DNA from: Ophiobolus disseminans
Taxonomy: Eukaryota > Ascomycota > Dothideomycetes > Pleosporales > Phaeosphaeriaceae
DNA: 64,000 nucleotides
Direction of reading: 5' to 3'
Assembly (NCBI GenBank): GCA_010093685.1
Contig: MU006228.1
Coordinates: 913,111 to 977,110, forward strand
This document shows positions 9,621 through 20,791 of this stretch, piece after piece. Below the pieces are notes generated by a model. It did no database searches and was not told the origin of the DNA. It was given only the letters and a program-made list of their open reading frames with translations. A program made the translations under genes and the position numbers. Numbering within the stretch: position 1 is the first letter of the stretch; each line of letters begins with the position of its first letter.

Positions 9621-11090
9621 GTGGACGGGAAAGACCGCGCACATGTGTGACGCATGTGATGCGAAGTCGGTGTCCACGGCATTCATAAGGAGGTTTGCAG
9701 TCATCCACGGTGTGAGAAATTATTGCATGGAGAAATTTCCGTTGGTTGCGCGACAGCTGTGGTGCGAACTTGATACGCAACGCCTAGCGGGACAGCAATC
9801 TACAGCCAAGGAAATTGATTTACTCAATCTGGCATATGAATTCGGGTGTCGCGACGTTGTAGCGCCCTGTAGCTTGCCGTAGCTTTGCACTGCCTTCACT
9901 GGCTACTGATTGCTTGGAGTGGAGCAGAGTATCCGATGTCACAGTTTTCAACGGCAGAGCAGATACTTACTGTATGTAGTAGTTAAAAGGCGGGGTTGCA
10001 GCATGTTGTGTAATTTCCAACGTTGTCAGACAGCAGTTGTGCGTGGGAAGATGTTTGTAGTTATTGATGGTCGGATTGAAACCTACTGCATGTGGTATGT
10101 ACTGAGGTATGCAAGCGAAGTTTGTGGAACAGGATATTCCCCATGAAGAGAAACATGCGGATGTGTGGCTTGGAGTAGCATTCAGCTGGCTTACAGTAAT
10201 CGACACTGATATCAAAATCTACTGAATGCAGTAAATATGTTTTGTTGAAAGCGGGTATGCAGGGCGTTGTGTTACTAAAACTTTTCCTCGTATTTAGTAA
10301 GTCAGATTATGGAGTGTGATTGGGGCAAGAGATATATTCAATGCTGTGAAACTGTAGAGAAGTTGCAGTGATGGGTACTGAAGTCGAAAGTTGGCTGAAG
10401 TGGTGGATAGTTGCTCGGTCGTAATATCGGTGCTGTGGAAGTATATTTCGATGTAACTGTCATCTATGATTGTTTGGCCTCCTGCCTTTTATAGTATGTT
10501 ACAGGCGGAGAGCGCCGCAATACCCTGCTTTCTTCGTCGAGCAATTGACAGTGATCAACAGGACATCCCAAATCTACCTCATGTGGTGGGTATTTCCCAG
10601 CTGGCGCGGGTGCGAAGCATGTAGTGTGGTTCATGCGGGGGGTTAATCGCTCACCGGTATGATAAGTGGAGAAACAAGAGTCCTAACTGACCATTGTTCG
10701 CTCTACAAGAAGCCGAAGTACAGCAGCAACAGGTAACCGAGTAAAGAAAGTTGGCTGTTGACACAGAGAACTCGATCAAGGCGCCAACCATGAGATGATA
10801 TACGGCTCGACAAACTTTCCAATCGTGTTTCATGCAGCCAGCAGCTGTCTGGCCGTGGCATGCTTTACCATTAATGTTGGTGCTATCTAAACCCAGGTCG
10901 AGAGTGCGTGGAAGATGGCTGGTATCATGTATTGCCAAATAAGAAGACACGTTCCTTCCGTGATGTTGTTGCTACCAAGACTGTAACAACCCACATGCTT
11001 ACCACGTTTACTAACCTAAATAATCAGGACTACATGACACTGATGCGTGAGCTATGCTGTGACATCTACTGCAATCGACAGCTGTAAGCT
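9621..11090. repeat. Strongly decayed continuation of the repeat array
   Basis: Recurrent fragments of the form CAGTNATCNAC followed by ATCTACTGNATGNNGTA occur near 9940, 10060, 10195 and 10550. One piece near 10462-10508 (CCTGCCTTTTATAGTATGTT, then CAGGCGG) matches the core of array part 1. This supports a common origin for the whole 6.9-11 kb zone. No gene was found. Confidence 0.5.
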
Positions 11091-12770
11091 ACCTACCGGG
11101 TTAGAAAACTCTCTCGGCGAGGAGGGCGTGATGATGCCGCGATTCTTTGCTGCAAGACTCGTGGACGTCTTCGCTTGGAACGGCAGGAGATTGCTGCAGT
11201 AGATTCGCGGATGCAGTGATCCATGTGAGGTTTAGATTGCCGTGTAGGAAAGGAACATAGCATCGTGTTGATGGAAATTGATGCGGTGAGATGATGATGG
11301 GTGGTGAGCTTGCGTGCGTGCATTTTGCACCACCTGCCCCGGGCAGTCCATCCGAGGCGCGATGATGACAAAGCCCCGTGGCCCCTTCAACCTTCTTCCA
11401 CAACCATACCACCGAGTACAATGCCACGATCTTAGCACAACATCGTCAGCTTCCTGGCATTTCTCTTCGCTCCTGTGCGCGAATTATCAAGCAATAGGTG
11501 TTGCTTCGCGTATGTTCTCGAACTCTGAGACCTACGGCTCATCACATTACGCTCATCCGCGCAGGGATCGAATACGACACTGGCGGTGCGAAGGATCCAA
11601 CCTAATGCGCTCTCAGTGACCGGTGAGAGGAACATCCGGCGAAGCAGCTAGGTGAAGTAAACAACATGAACGAAGCGCTGTCGTTCTTCGAAACTCCGTA
11701 GTCAACATTATCCGTCGCATCAACATCGTCGACATTCCCCTAGGCGGTCTGCCGAGTCTCTGGATAGATTGCGATCATCGCCAGGTTCTTCGGCAGCTCA
11801 AGGTTTGACTTTCGATAAGTTCCTGGGCTTGTTGGCCCGTGTGCGAACGACCGCAGTGCCGAGGTTGTGTTTCTCCCTGCACTCACATGTCCGCGCCGCA
11901 CGTGGTGCCATTTCGAATGACATTGCTAGTATCTCGTGTTACCAGAGATTCGGCCTGCCGGAACACAACAGTTGGGTACTAGTCAGAGTTCGAAAGTACA
12001 TGACTCTACGGTTCGCGTGTATTGAGGAATTCCTTGGCCTTTGCTTCGCACCAAGGCCCTATACTCATGGCATGCAAAACATCATTTCCACATCACGAGA
12101 GCAAGCGACTTCTGTCTTTGCGGTTCCACCTTCCAGGTCGCCATCATTGGGTTTTCTATTTCTACCCACCGGTCTGGAACTGTGTTGCCCCTGCATATGC
12201 GCCACAATCCTCTAGCGCGACACGCCGGGCCCGTTCCGACCACAATCGCACCACTCAACACCACGAGCCGTCTATCGCGTAGACAGCCACGCGCACTTTT
12301 AGCAGCTGGCAACGCCGATGGGCACTGTCTTTTAGCGGCTCGGCTTCACTTCTATCATACGAAGCCTAGTAGTATCCGTCAAGGTTAAGCGCTTCACTAA
12401 CTCTGTCCGGTATGCCCTTCTACTGATTTAGAAATGTCAAAGCGTGTTCCTGCAGAAGCGGCTGCTAGCTCGATCTTGTCAGCAACTGCTTCTGGTCAAG
12501 CAGATCCACATAGACTGAACCACGCGTGCCGGTGGCTTGCGTTTACGCCTGCAGGGCTGTCCTTAGCCAGGCACAGCTACTTCTGTCGAAGGCAATGTAT
12601 AGCCTCACCATGAGCACAGCTAGGGGGCTGTCGATAAAACAGGCGAGATTCCCTCGTACTATCAGATTCGATTTCCAACGACTTTTTCCAGTTTGTTCGT
12701 GGCTATCGTAGCCGTTCACTCTTTTGTCCCTTCGTTTTAACACAGTCATTCGTTATAATTAATACCCACT
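11091..12770. other. Gene-free stretch upstream of the GH16 gene
   Basis: Only short open frames without recognisable motifs are present on either strand. The last few hundred bases should include the promoter of the glucanase gene, with an AT-rich stretch (TTCGTTATAATTAATACC) just before its ATG. Nothing else is supported. Confidence 0.4.
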
Positions 12771-15383
12771 ATGCCTTCCTCATCACTCATTCTGAGCGTT
12801 GGCGCTATCCTATCTACCCTTTCGCCTACTGTCTTTGCCACCAAGTACTCGCACCCCGAGAGCTTTACCGCAAGCAACTGGCTCGATGGCTTCAAGTTTG
12901 AGACATATGACTTGAACCAGGGCTTCGTCAACTACGTTGATGAGGACACAGCAAAGAAGAGCGGCCTCTACAAGATCGACCAAGGTGATGTCGTATTCGG
13001 TGTCGACTCCAAGGAGAAGTTGAAGGTCACCGACCAGGGCCGCAAGAGTGTCCGTCTCGAGGGCCAGAATAAGTACAACAAGGGTCTCTTCGTCCTCGAT
13101 GTCAAGGAGATGCCTGGTGCGTGTGGTATGTGGCCAGCCTTCTGGACTCTTGGCCAAGATCCATGGCCAGTCAATGGAGAGATTGATATCATTGAGGGCG
13201 TCAACGACAACAAGGTGAACAAGTATGTTCTCCACACCGATACCGACTGCAAGGTCGAAGGCAAGGGTATGACTGCTGCCCCCGCTAGCTTGGATTGCGC
13301 TCTCAACGGCGCCAACGGCCCATCTGGTTGCGACGTAAACGAGGTTCGCACCAACTCCTTCGGCCCAGGATTCAAGGGAGGTTACTATGTCATGGAGTGG
13401 GACAGCAATGTCATCCAGATATGGTTCTTCCCTCGTACCAGCACCGTGCCTCGCAGCCTTGCAACCAACAGCCCTGACACCAGCGAGTTCGGTACACCGG
13501 CCGCCAAGTTCGCGGGCTCTGCCTGCGATATCGAGAAGCGTTTCAAAGACCATCGCTTCATCTTCACCAACAACTTCTGCGGTGACTGGGCCGGTAACAC
13601 ATACGCTCAGTCCGGCTGCCCCAAGCAGTACGAATTAGATGGCAAGACAGAGCTCAGCTCCCAGGATTCATGCAGGAAGTACGTCGCTGAACACCCCGAG
13701 GCTTTCAAAGACCAAAACTGGAGGATCGGTTCGTTCAAGACCTACAAGAAGAACTCAGTCTCCAGCTCTTCTTCTGTGTCTGTGTCCAAGACGTCAAGCA
13801 TCGCCTCCAGCAGCACCAAGGTTTCATCTTCTGCTTCCAGCACCAAGGTCTCCTCTTCTTCTGCCCATGTCTCTAGCAGCGCGTCTTCCCACGTTGTAAG
13901 CAGCTCTGCGCATGCTTCCAGCAGTGCCAGTCACGTTGCTAGCTCAAGCGTCCACGCCTCTGCTAGCTCGTCGGCCTCGCACGTCGCGTCAGTGAGCTCG
14001 CATGTCAGCTCTGTTCACTCTGCATCATCAGACATTCACGTATCTTCCGCTTCGTCTGTTATCCACGGCTCATCGTCGATCGCCCATGCGTCCAGCACAC
14101 CTGCTACCTCTGTCTCGTCCGTTGTCCACCAGTCCTCGTCCGTAGCGCACGTCTCATCTCAATCGATCGGCTACGTGTCTTCCAACTCCGAGGTCCATGT
14201 TAGCACAACTTACTACCCAACTGGACAGACCTCCAGCGCCGTTTACCCGGTGTCCAGTGCATCGGTCAAGCAGTATGGCAACTTCAGTGCTCCCGTCTCC
14301 TACAGCGTTCCTGCCTACGATGACTCTAAGTCGTCCGCTCCAGTATATGGTGCCTCTTCCTCGGTGCCTGTCTACGGCGATGCGCCCAAGAGCACTCCTT
14401 GCACCACCTCAAGTGCCAAGGGTGCCTCGTCCACCCCCGGATACCCCCCAGTCTACCCGAACTCGGCACCTGTCTACAATGATTACCCATCGTACCCCGT
14501 AAGCTCGCCAGTGAAGAATGACTACCCCTACCTCCCAAGCTTCACTCCCGTGTCGCCAATCTACCCACCTACCACCTCCGCGCCTTCGTACAACGACTAC
14601 AACCAGCCTCCTGTCTCCAAGACCACCATCACGACCACTTACACGACCACCTACGTCGATGTGTGCGAGACTGGCTACATCACGAAGACCACCACCTTCG
14701 CGGTGACCTACTGCCCAACTTCCACACCTGCCGTCCCCACCCCAGGCAAGCCAAACAACCCGCCCACATACGGATGGGACATCACCACCAAGGTGTGCCA
14801 GTACGGCTGCGGCGAGGGCCCTAAGACCGTCACCGTCACTGTCCCATGCACAAAGTGCGACTTGTCCAAGGCTACTCCTACCCCCGGTCTTCCCAACAAG
14901 CCCAACACTCCTGAGAAGCCAAACACACCCGGAAAGCCAAACACGCCCACCTGCAACGGCTACGACTGCAAGGACGACGTCACTATGACCACCAAGATTT
15001 ACCAAACCAAGGTCATAACCCTGACCAAGACCCCCGTGCCGGACACACCCAAATCCTCGCCCCCCGTCTACGGCGACAAGCCATCCAGCAAGCCCGTCGA
15101 GGCTCCCAAGGTCACGCCTCCCGTCTCGAAGCCCAACGAGCCAGCCAGGTCCACGCCCGCTGTCCCCGTCGTTTCGGTCCCTGTTGTGAGCGGCAAGCCC
15201 CCGAATCCGCCTGTGTACGGCAACAAGAACAACGGCACGGTTAGCATCAGCGTTGGAACGGGCGTGCATGCTACGCCTAGCAAGACTGGATACAGCCCGC
15301 CTGTGTTTACTGGTGCGGCTGCGAGTGTGCAGGCTGGTGGATTGGCTGTGCTTGGAGGTGTTGTTGCTGCGTTTTTCTTGTGA
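12771..15383 (+). CDS. GPI-anchored GH16 endo-1,3(4)-beta-glucanase-like protein
   Basis: An intronless 870-residue cell-surface glycoside hydrolase of family 16. These enzymes cut beta-1,3(4)-glucan in the wall or in plant material. Residues 1-23 form a signal peptide (cleavage likely after TVFA). The GH16 domain spans about residues 24-320 and carries the catalytic GEIDIIEG motif (E137, D139, E142 of ExDxxE), together with GACGMWPAFWTLG. A long Ser-rich, later Pro/Thr/Tyr-rich stalk follows, with Cys-containing TTTYTTTYVDVCETGYITK-type sequence common in fungal wall proteins. The C-terminus is a small-residue site then a hydrophobic tail (AGGLAVLGGVVAAFFL), the pattern for GPI attachment. 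The catalytic residues are intact, so the gene is probably functional. The exact substrate cannot be read from sequence. Confidence 0.92.
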   Translation: MPSSSLILSVGAILSTLSPTVFATKYSHPESFTASNWLDGFKFETYDLNQGFVNYVDEDTAKKSGLYKIDQGDVVFGVDSKEKLKVTDQGRKSVRLEGQNKYNKGLFVLDVKEMPGACGMWPAFWTLGQDPWPVNGEIDIIEGVNDNKVNKYVLHTDTDCKVEGKGMTAAPASLDCALNGANGPSGCDVNEVRTNSFGPGFKGGYYVMEWDSNVIQIWFFPRTSTVPRSLATNSPDTSEFGTPAAKFAGSACDIEKRFKDHRFIFTNNFCGDWAGNTYAQSGCPKQYELDGKTELSSQDSCRKYVAEHPEAFKDQNWRIGSFKTYKKNSVSSSSSVSVSKTSSIASSSTKVSSSASSTKVSSSSAHVSSSASSHVVSSSAHASSSASHVASSSVHASASSSASHVASVSSHVSSVHSASSDIHVSSASSVIHGSSSIAHASSTPATSVSSVVHQSSSVAHVSSQSIGYVSSNSEVHVSTTYYPTGQTSSAVYPVSSASVKQYGNFSAPVSYSVPAYDDSKSSAPVYGASSSVPVYGDAPKSTPCTTSSAKGASSTPGYPPVYPNSAPVYNDYPSYPVSSPVKNDYPYLPSFTPVSPIYPPTTSAPSYNDYNQPPVSKTTITTTYTTTYVDVCETGYITKTTTFAVTYCPTSTPAVPTPGKPNNPPTYGWDITTKVCQYGCGEGPKTVTVTVPCTKCDLSKATPTPGLPNKPNTPEKPNTPGKPNTPTCNGYDCKDDVTMTTKIYQTKVITLTKTPVPDTPKSSPPVYGDKPSSKPVEAPKVTPPVSKPNEPARSTPAVPVVSVPVVSGKPPNPPVYGNKNNGTVSISVGTGVHATPSKTGYSPPVFTGAAASVQAGGLAVLGGVVAAFFL

Positions 15384-15639
15384 GTGGTTGAGTTGAGATG
15401 GAATGAGTTGTGGTTATGCATCATGTCTATCATTGCAGATATTTCCTAGCTTTAGTTTTAGTTTTTAGTGTATAATTCTTTTGTCTGAAGTGTGTCGCGT
15501 TGCTTTTGTTTGAGGATGTGGCGTAGCGCAGAAGGCGTGTATATAGGTGGTGTAGAAAATGATTTTCGTTTGAAGGGATAGTTCTTGTGAGGTTTTTGAT
15601 TGCTGGGATTGAGTGTGTGGTCGTTCTTCGACGTGATGG

Positions 15640-15995
15640 TGGGAAAATCGAGCGGCTCGAAAATCCTGCGTTTTGATGGGGGAAACTGCCGCTGCTGGGT
15701 CTGAGAATCTTCACGAAAATCGAGCGGCTTGAAACTACTACACTTGGACGAGAGAAGAAAATTAAGCAGGTCACAAAAATCGAACGGCTCGAAAATTCTA
15801 TATCGGGACGGGGGAAGAAAACCGAGGGGCTCGAACATTCTGCATTTTGATGGTGGAAGCTAGGCAGAAAAGGAAGAGTGTATGGACGAAAGAGGAAAAT
15901 CGAGCGGCTCGAAAATTCTAAGTTTGAATGGGAAAAGAAGAACAAGTAGCTTCAAACAAAACGGGAAAATCAAGCAGCTCGAAAATATTACTGTT
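15640..15995. repeat. Degenerate minisatellite
   Basis: Five to six units of about 47-70 bp share GGAAAATCGAGCGGCTCGAA + AATTCT and a G-rich tail (GGGGGAAGAAAA). They occur near 15647, 15714, 15774, 15822, 15896 and 15965. The core TCGAGC-G-GCTCGA is an odd-length perfect inverted repeat. It lies about 250 bp downstream of the glucanase gene, outside any supported gene. Confidence 0.75.
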
Positions 15996-16227
15996 TTGAA
16001 CGAGTACGTCTCCGAGCATCTCTACTCACTTACGATAAGCCATGTGCTTACACACGTCCCTGGGACTACTCTGATCCCACTTCACGTAAAACCACACATT
16101 CAGTTGACATGAAAAGCAAGAAACACAAGGAGTACTGTGTTGTTTTCATTTCTACTTGCACTGAGGCTATCGGAGTCTAAAGCCCATGATATGTACGTGA
16201 GTCGCGTAAACAGTGTGAGCGCGGAAC
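15996..16227. other. Short intergenic segment
   Basis: This lies between the minisatellite and the decayed 3' extension of the chitin-binding gene. No feature was recognised. Confidence 0.3.
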
Positions 16228-17799
16228 TCAAGTAAAGCACCGCCTCTCGGAAGTGACATAATTGTTGTCAGTGGTTATAGCTGCGCCGACTGGAAGTGCC
16301 TGATCATAGAATCTGCACATATTGTTCAACGCATCATACACGAAGCATTGACACTGGGAGGATGTAGTGCAGCTTCTCTGACATAGAGACAAACTATTTT
16401 GCTTCTTGTTATCGTATCCACTGGCTGGGCCGTCCTTGTTCCCGTTGGTTGGATACCCCCTCACATTGCATCTCGGAGAAGGTGCGGGTGGCGTGGTAGA
16501 TGGTGTCGCAGGGCTGCTGGATGATTTGAGCGTTGATGTCGCCTGGCTGCTTGATGGCGTAGGGGTTGGAGTCGAAGATACAGCGGGTGTCGAGCTGGAG
16601 CTACCCGAGATTGAGCAACCTTTCCCATACGTGACATACATCGTGCTCGACGTCATAGCCGTATTTGGTCCGAAAGTCTGATCATAGCGACGACATTGAC
16701 CGTTAGTGGAGCGATACACCACGTACATACAATTACTATCGTCGACACAGAGCTGCTGACATGCGGCCAAACTGGAAACCGTGCTAAAAGAGCCACCAGT
16801 GGGAGTGCCGCCAGTACCAAGAGTAGCAGAGTACCCCTATACGTTGCATCTGGGGGCAGACGTAGCTGGCGTAGGCGTAGGCGTTGCCCTCGTAGAAGAG
16901 CTCAGAGATGTTGAGACTATCAGAGTCGATGACGCAATGACGGATGACGATAATGAGACAAGAGGTGTAGCACTAGACGACGCAACGAAGCTCGATGACG
17001 GAGATGCCACTGGGCTAGATATTGAGGATGTTACGGCGCTCAACGAGGAAGACTCGACAGCGCTTGATGAGGATAAGGATAATGCAACATCGCTTAGTGT
17101 TGAAGATGCGACGGTACTTGATGAGCGCGAGGATACGATATCGCTGGATGTTGAAGATGCGTCAGCCCTCGATGTTGACGACGCGATGTCGCTCGATGTT
17201 GACGATGCGACGGGACTCAACGAGGATGAGGAAGACACGACTTCGCTCAACCCAGGGCTGCTGGACGGCGAGGCTGAAACCGGTGTTGGCGACAAAACGC
17301 TTATTGAGGTAGAGTACATGTCAAGACTCGACGATGAAGACGAAACGGAAAACTCTACCGAAGATGAGACGATGTCGGATGAAATAATTGAGACCACGGT
17401 CGGTGTCAGCAGGGCGGCTGGCGTCGAGCTGGGAACCGCACTGAGGCTAGACAGGCTTGATGCTGACGAAACAACAGGAGCTGAGCTTGAAAGGGGTAGG
17501 CAGACCGGAGCGAAGCAGCTGGCTGCAGAGATGACGGCGTTTTTAACGGAAAAATCGAAAAAGCTTGTCGAGAATGAGTTTACATAGAGAAAGCAATTGT
17601 AGTCGACTAACTGAACGTACTGACATTCAGCAAACGCGCGACATCTTGCTCCACACATTTCCAAACTTGGCTGCACGGTGAGGTCAAATGCCGTATCATA
17701 GTTATAACTACCTAAATTGCAGTAGCCAGAAGGCGCGAAGGACACGGATCATAAAGACGCCAGAGTGCCTGAGGGATTCGCCACAGCCGAGGACGAAGA
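16228..17799 (-). pseudogene. Decayed 3' extension of the chitin-binding/PAN-like gene
   Basis: This region continues the same reading frame as the upstream chitin-binding gene and has the same build: Ser-rich linkers and Cys modules of the type CN.G...C...C.....CQY......C..Y.......Y...C. Three modules are visible (starting CNLGSYNYD, CNV*GYSAT and CNVRGYPTNG). The frame is open except for the TAA that ends the upstream CDS (17800-17802), a TGA about 50 bp further on and a TAG at 16837-16839. At the last one the sister module reads CNVRGY, so an Arg codon has become a stop. No ATG or acceptor site would start an independent gene at the right place. The simplest reading is a formerly longer protein whose tail is decaying; a separate gene with unseen introns is less likely. 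Confidence 0.65.
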
Positions 17800-20791
17800 T
17801 TAGACAAAACTCGTGGCGGATACCGTAACCCAGCCCGCTGGTGTCGGTGACACGATTGGAGCCGATGATGAGACGCTAGCTACTGGGAGACAACTTCTTT
17901 CATAAGTCTCCCAGTTACCAGCAGGCTGGAATAATGGCAGGTTTCCAGCCAGCTCATTGCGGGAGAGACGGCAAGTCAGACCAATTTCGGTTCGCTCTAA
18001 TGATAGGTATCTGCAGCTGGGAGACGAAAGACACTGGGCCTGACATTCAGATAGACTGCTGAAATCAGTTGCTGCGGCATAGTTGGCGTAGCCGTTGCTA
18101 GGCTGTCCCGAGATGCCGCACTTCGCAGCGGGTACAGACGGTGATGGAGATGGTGTTGATGAGACGACGATTGTCGATAACACCACTAAAGAAGACGCCT
18201 CGGAGGAGATGGTTGATGTGAAGGTTGTTGATGGTACCACAGAAGAAGAGGTGTCGGAGGAGATGGTTGACGTGACCGGAGTGACGGAGCTCGAGCTCGA
18301 ACCTAACAAGCAACTCCTCTCGTAGATGAAAGATGGGTATTCAACAATTGTACCACCCATGGCCAACGGCGTGAAGACTCTGATACATTCCTGAAGTATT
18401 TGAGAACTGCCGGGAACAAAGATCAGGTACTGACAAGTACTAGAGGCAAGACAGCTATCCTGGCATGTTGTTAGACTGGCGTACGCAACCGTGTCAAAGC
18501 TATTATCTTCAGAGTTGAAGTCTCGAGGTAATCCTCTGAAACCGCACGCTTGAGAAGATGCGGACGGGGTTGGAGATGCGATAGCGCTGCTCACATCTGA
18601 CGATGATACGATGGAGGTGGGTGTGGCAGTGAAGGTTGACGATTGAATCGAGCTCGAGAGCTCAGAAGACGTCGATGGTTCATCAGAGCTACTCGCGATC
18701 GTGGTAGACGTACCAATCAGGGACGAAACACTAGTTGTTGATAACGCGATCGATATCGAACTGGGAGCCGGTCCCGGACAGTTTTTGTCGTAGGTGGTGT
18801 AATAATCGCTACCGGCCGCGGTACTGGGGGGTAGATCCACAGATAACGGATTTGCGAAGAATAAACAATTCAACCCTGTTGAGTCCGTGTACATCGCGAT
18901 ATACTGGCAGCCATACCTTGAAGCACGACAGTTCTCTAGACATTGCAAGAGGCTGGCGGTGATGCTGCCCTGGGCCATATTCCCCTCGCTTGCTCCTCTA
19001 GGAATGCCAGTTAGACCGCAGACTAGAGAGGGTGGCGGCGACGGTGACGGTGACGCGGAGCTGAAGGTGCTTAGAGTTGTAAAGATAGTTGAAGTCAATG
19101 AAGAGGCTGGAGTCGGGGTCGGAGTTGCTGTCGATGAGGCGATGGATGTCGAGCTCGACGCTAGCGGGGTGGAAGATGGTGAGTCGGAGCTACCAGAAGA
19201 AGAGGCGGTAGTGGAGGAAAATTTGAAGTCGGCGGAGACGGAGATTGACGATTGGGTCGCTGTAGATGACGAAGTTGATGAGGATAATGCTACGGCAGTC
19301 GAGCTTGAGACAGCAGGACAAGATCTCTTGATGTATGTGCGGGTGTCATCGGCGGCTAGGATGTCCGGATTCACTGGCAGGCTGTTGGTATAGATATAAC
19401 AGGTCCCAGAATATATCTCCAAAACGAAGTATTGGCATTCCGGCTGGCTGGAACACTTTGACTTGCACGAATCAGTGCCAATGGGTGGGTCTCCGCCGTC
19501 GTATGGAGGAAGGTAGACAGGAAACCCATCCAGAATCTCGTAAAAATTGCAGTCCGTGGAAGGTGTGGCGGACGGTGGGGAAGCGCTGCTCAAAGACGAG
19601 GGCGTAGCGGAGGTAGCTGGTGATGCAGATATTGAACTCGAGACAGACTCAGGTGACAAGATCGCGAATGAGGACGAGGACAGGGATGCTACTGAAAGCG
19701 ACGTTGAGGACGTAACGATGGATGCGACTGAGAGAGTCGTTGAAGATACTGTCGAGGAGGATGACCAAGACATGGCAGAAAAACTTGAGCTGGAACCTGG
19801 GCTGGATGTCGACGAGGACGAGGCCATCAAAGACGACTGTCTTAAATTAGAAGTCGATGATGAAGTGGTCTTCAAAGTGGAAGTCTTTGACGTGGAGGTC
19901 GACGTGGATGCCGAAGAAGCCGCTTGGCAGTCGCCGAATCCTGGCTGACATCCTTCACCGCAATAACCTTTGTCGCTGCCGCAGTATCCCCATTTGCTGC
20001 AGCAACTTCCGAATTTTGATCCTCTGCACGACATTCCTAAAAGGTGTAGGTACGACGTCAGTACATGTCTCACATCCCAATCGTACATGGACCTTCTTAC
20101 CCGGTGGTGATGCTCCTTCCTTGTTGCCACATCGAGCATTTGATGTTATGACAAGACTGGCCGCAGGAGACGCTGATGATGTAGACCGAGTTACCCGTGC
20201 CATCGATGTGAGAGAACGAGGGGTTCCGACGAAGGTTGACAGCTTTGTAGATGAGCGGACGGCGGGCGAGCTCTGGCTGCGTGGCGTGGATGCCGACGAG
20301 GGCTGTGGGTCGGAGCATTTTCCCCAAAGAGAGTTACAGCCCAAACCGCAATAGTCTTTCGACTTGCCGCAGTAATTGTACTGGCTAGAATCCATCAGCA
20401 TAGCTATCATGTAGTCTCCTTCAGACATCACCTACCTGCAACAATCTCCGAACTTCGAGCCTGTACATGATGCACCACTGTTCTTTCCGCACTGTCCGTC
20501 CTCAGAGACCTTGGGTCCTGCCGCAGGCTTGGGCGATGCTGAAAAAGATGGCGAAGTAAGATCACATTTTCCCCAGCCGGCTTGACAACCCTTCTTTTTA
20601 TCGCAGTAGTCGCTTGTGCTTCCGCAGTAACTGGCGTGAGAACAGCAGTCTCCGAAAGAGCTGCCGCTGCATGTAAGGCCATACGATGGGCCGCAACGAG
20701 AGGTCTTGCTGACACTCTGAGGAGCTGGTGCCGCGAAGACGACCTGAATTGCGACTAAAGCCACGAAGCCTTGAACGAACGAAGGGCGCAT
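17800..20791 (-). CDS. Secreted protein with three hevein domains and PAN/apple-like modules
   Basis: A three-exon gene (20791-20436, 20384-20101, 20036-17800) giving 958 residues. Introns of 51 and 64 nt have GTAGGT/TCTAG and GTAAGA/TTTTAG ends, and both splices restore conserved hevein sequence. The first real ATG is at 20791; the frame upstream offers only GTG. A signal peptide (MRPSFVQGFVALVAIQVVFA) precedes three chitin-binding type-1 domains with the GDCCSxxxYCG pattern (SFGDCCSHASYCG, KFGDCCSQYNYCG, KFGSCCSKWGYCG). Four cysteine modules resembling PAN/apple folds follow (CNFYEILDG, CGLTGIPRG, CGFRGLPRD, CGISGQPSNG), separated by Ser/Thr-rich, probably glycosylated, linkers. It probably acts at the wall or outside the cell and binds chitin oligomers. 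No catalytic domain is visible. The stop at 17800 may itself be a recent mutation (see the downstream extension). Confidence 0.85.

Noticed and set aside
6878..11090. tRNA-derived SINE array
   Set aside because: No GGTTCGA-type B box with a matching A box was found in the units.
12810..13553. 247-codon minus-strand frame within the GH16 domain
   Set aside because: Antisense of a well-supported catalytic domain.
14409..15269. 286-codon minus-strand frame in the glucanase gene
   Set aside because: Antisense shadow of the Pro/Thr/Ser-rich stalk; no start context or domain.
16781..17587. 268-codon open frame on the plus strand, Asp-rich
   Set aside because: It is the antisense of the Ser-rich stretch of the decayed chitin-binding gene; Asp/Glu-rich shadows of Ser codons are expected.
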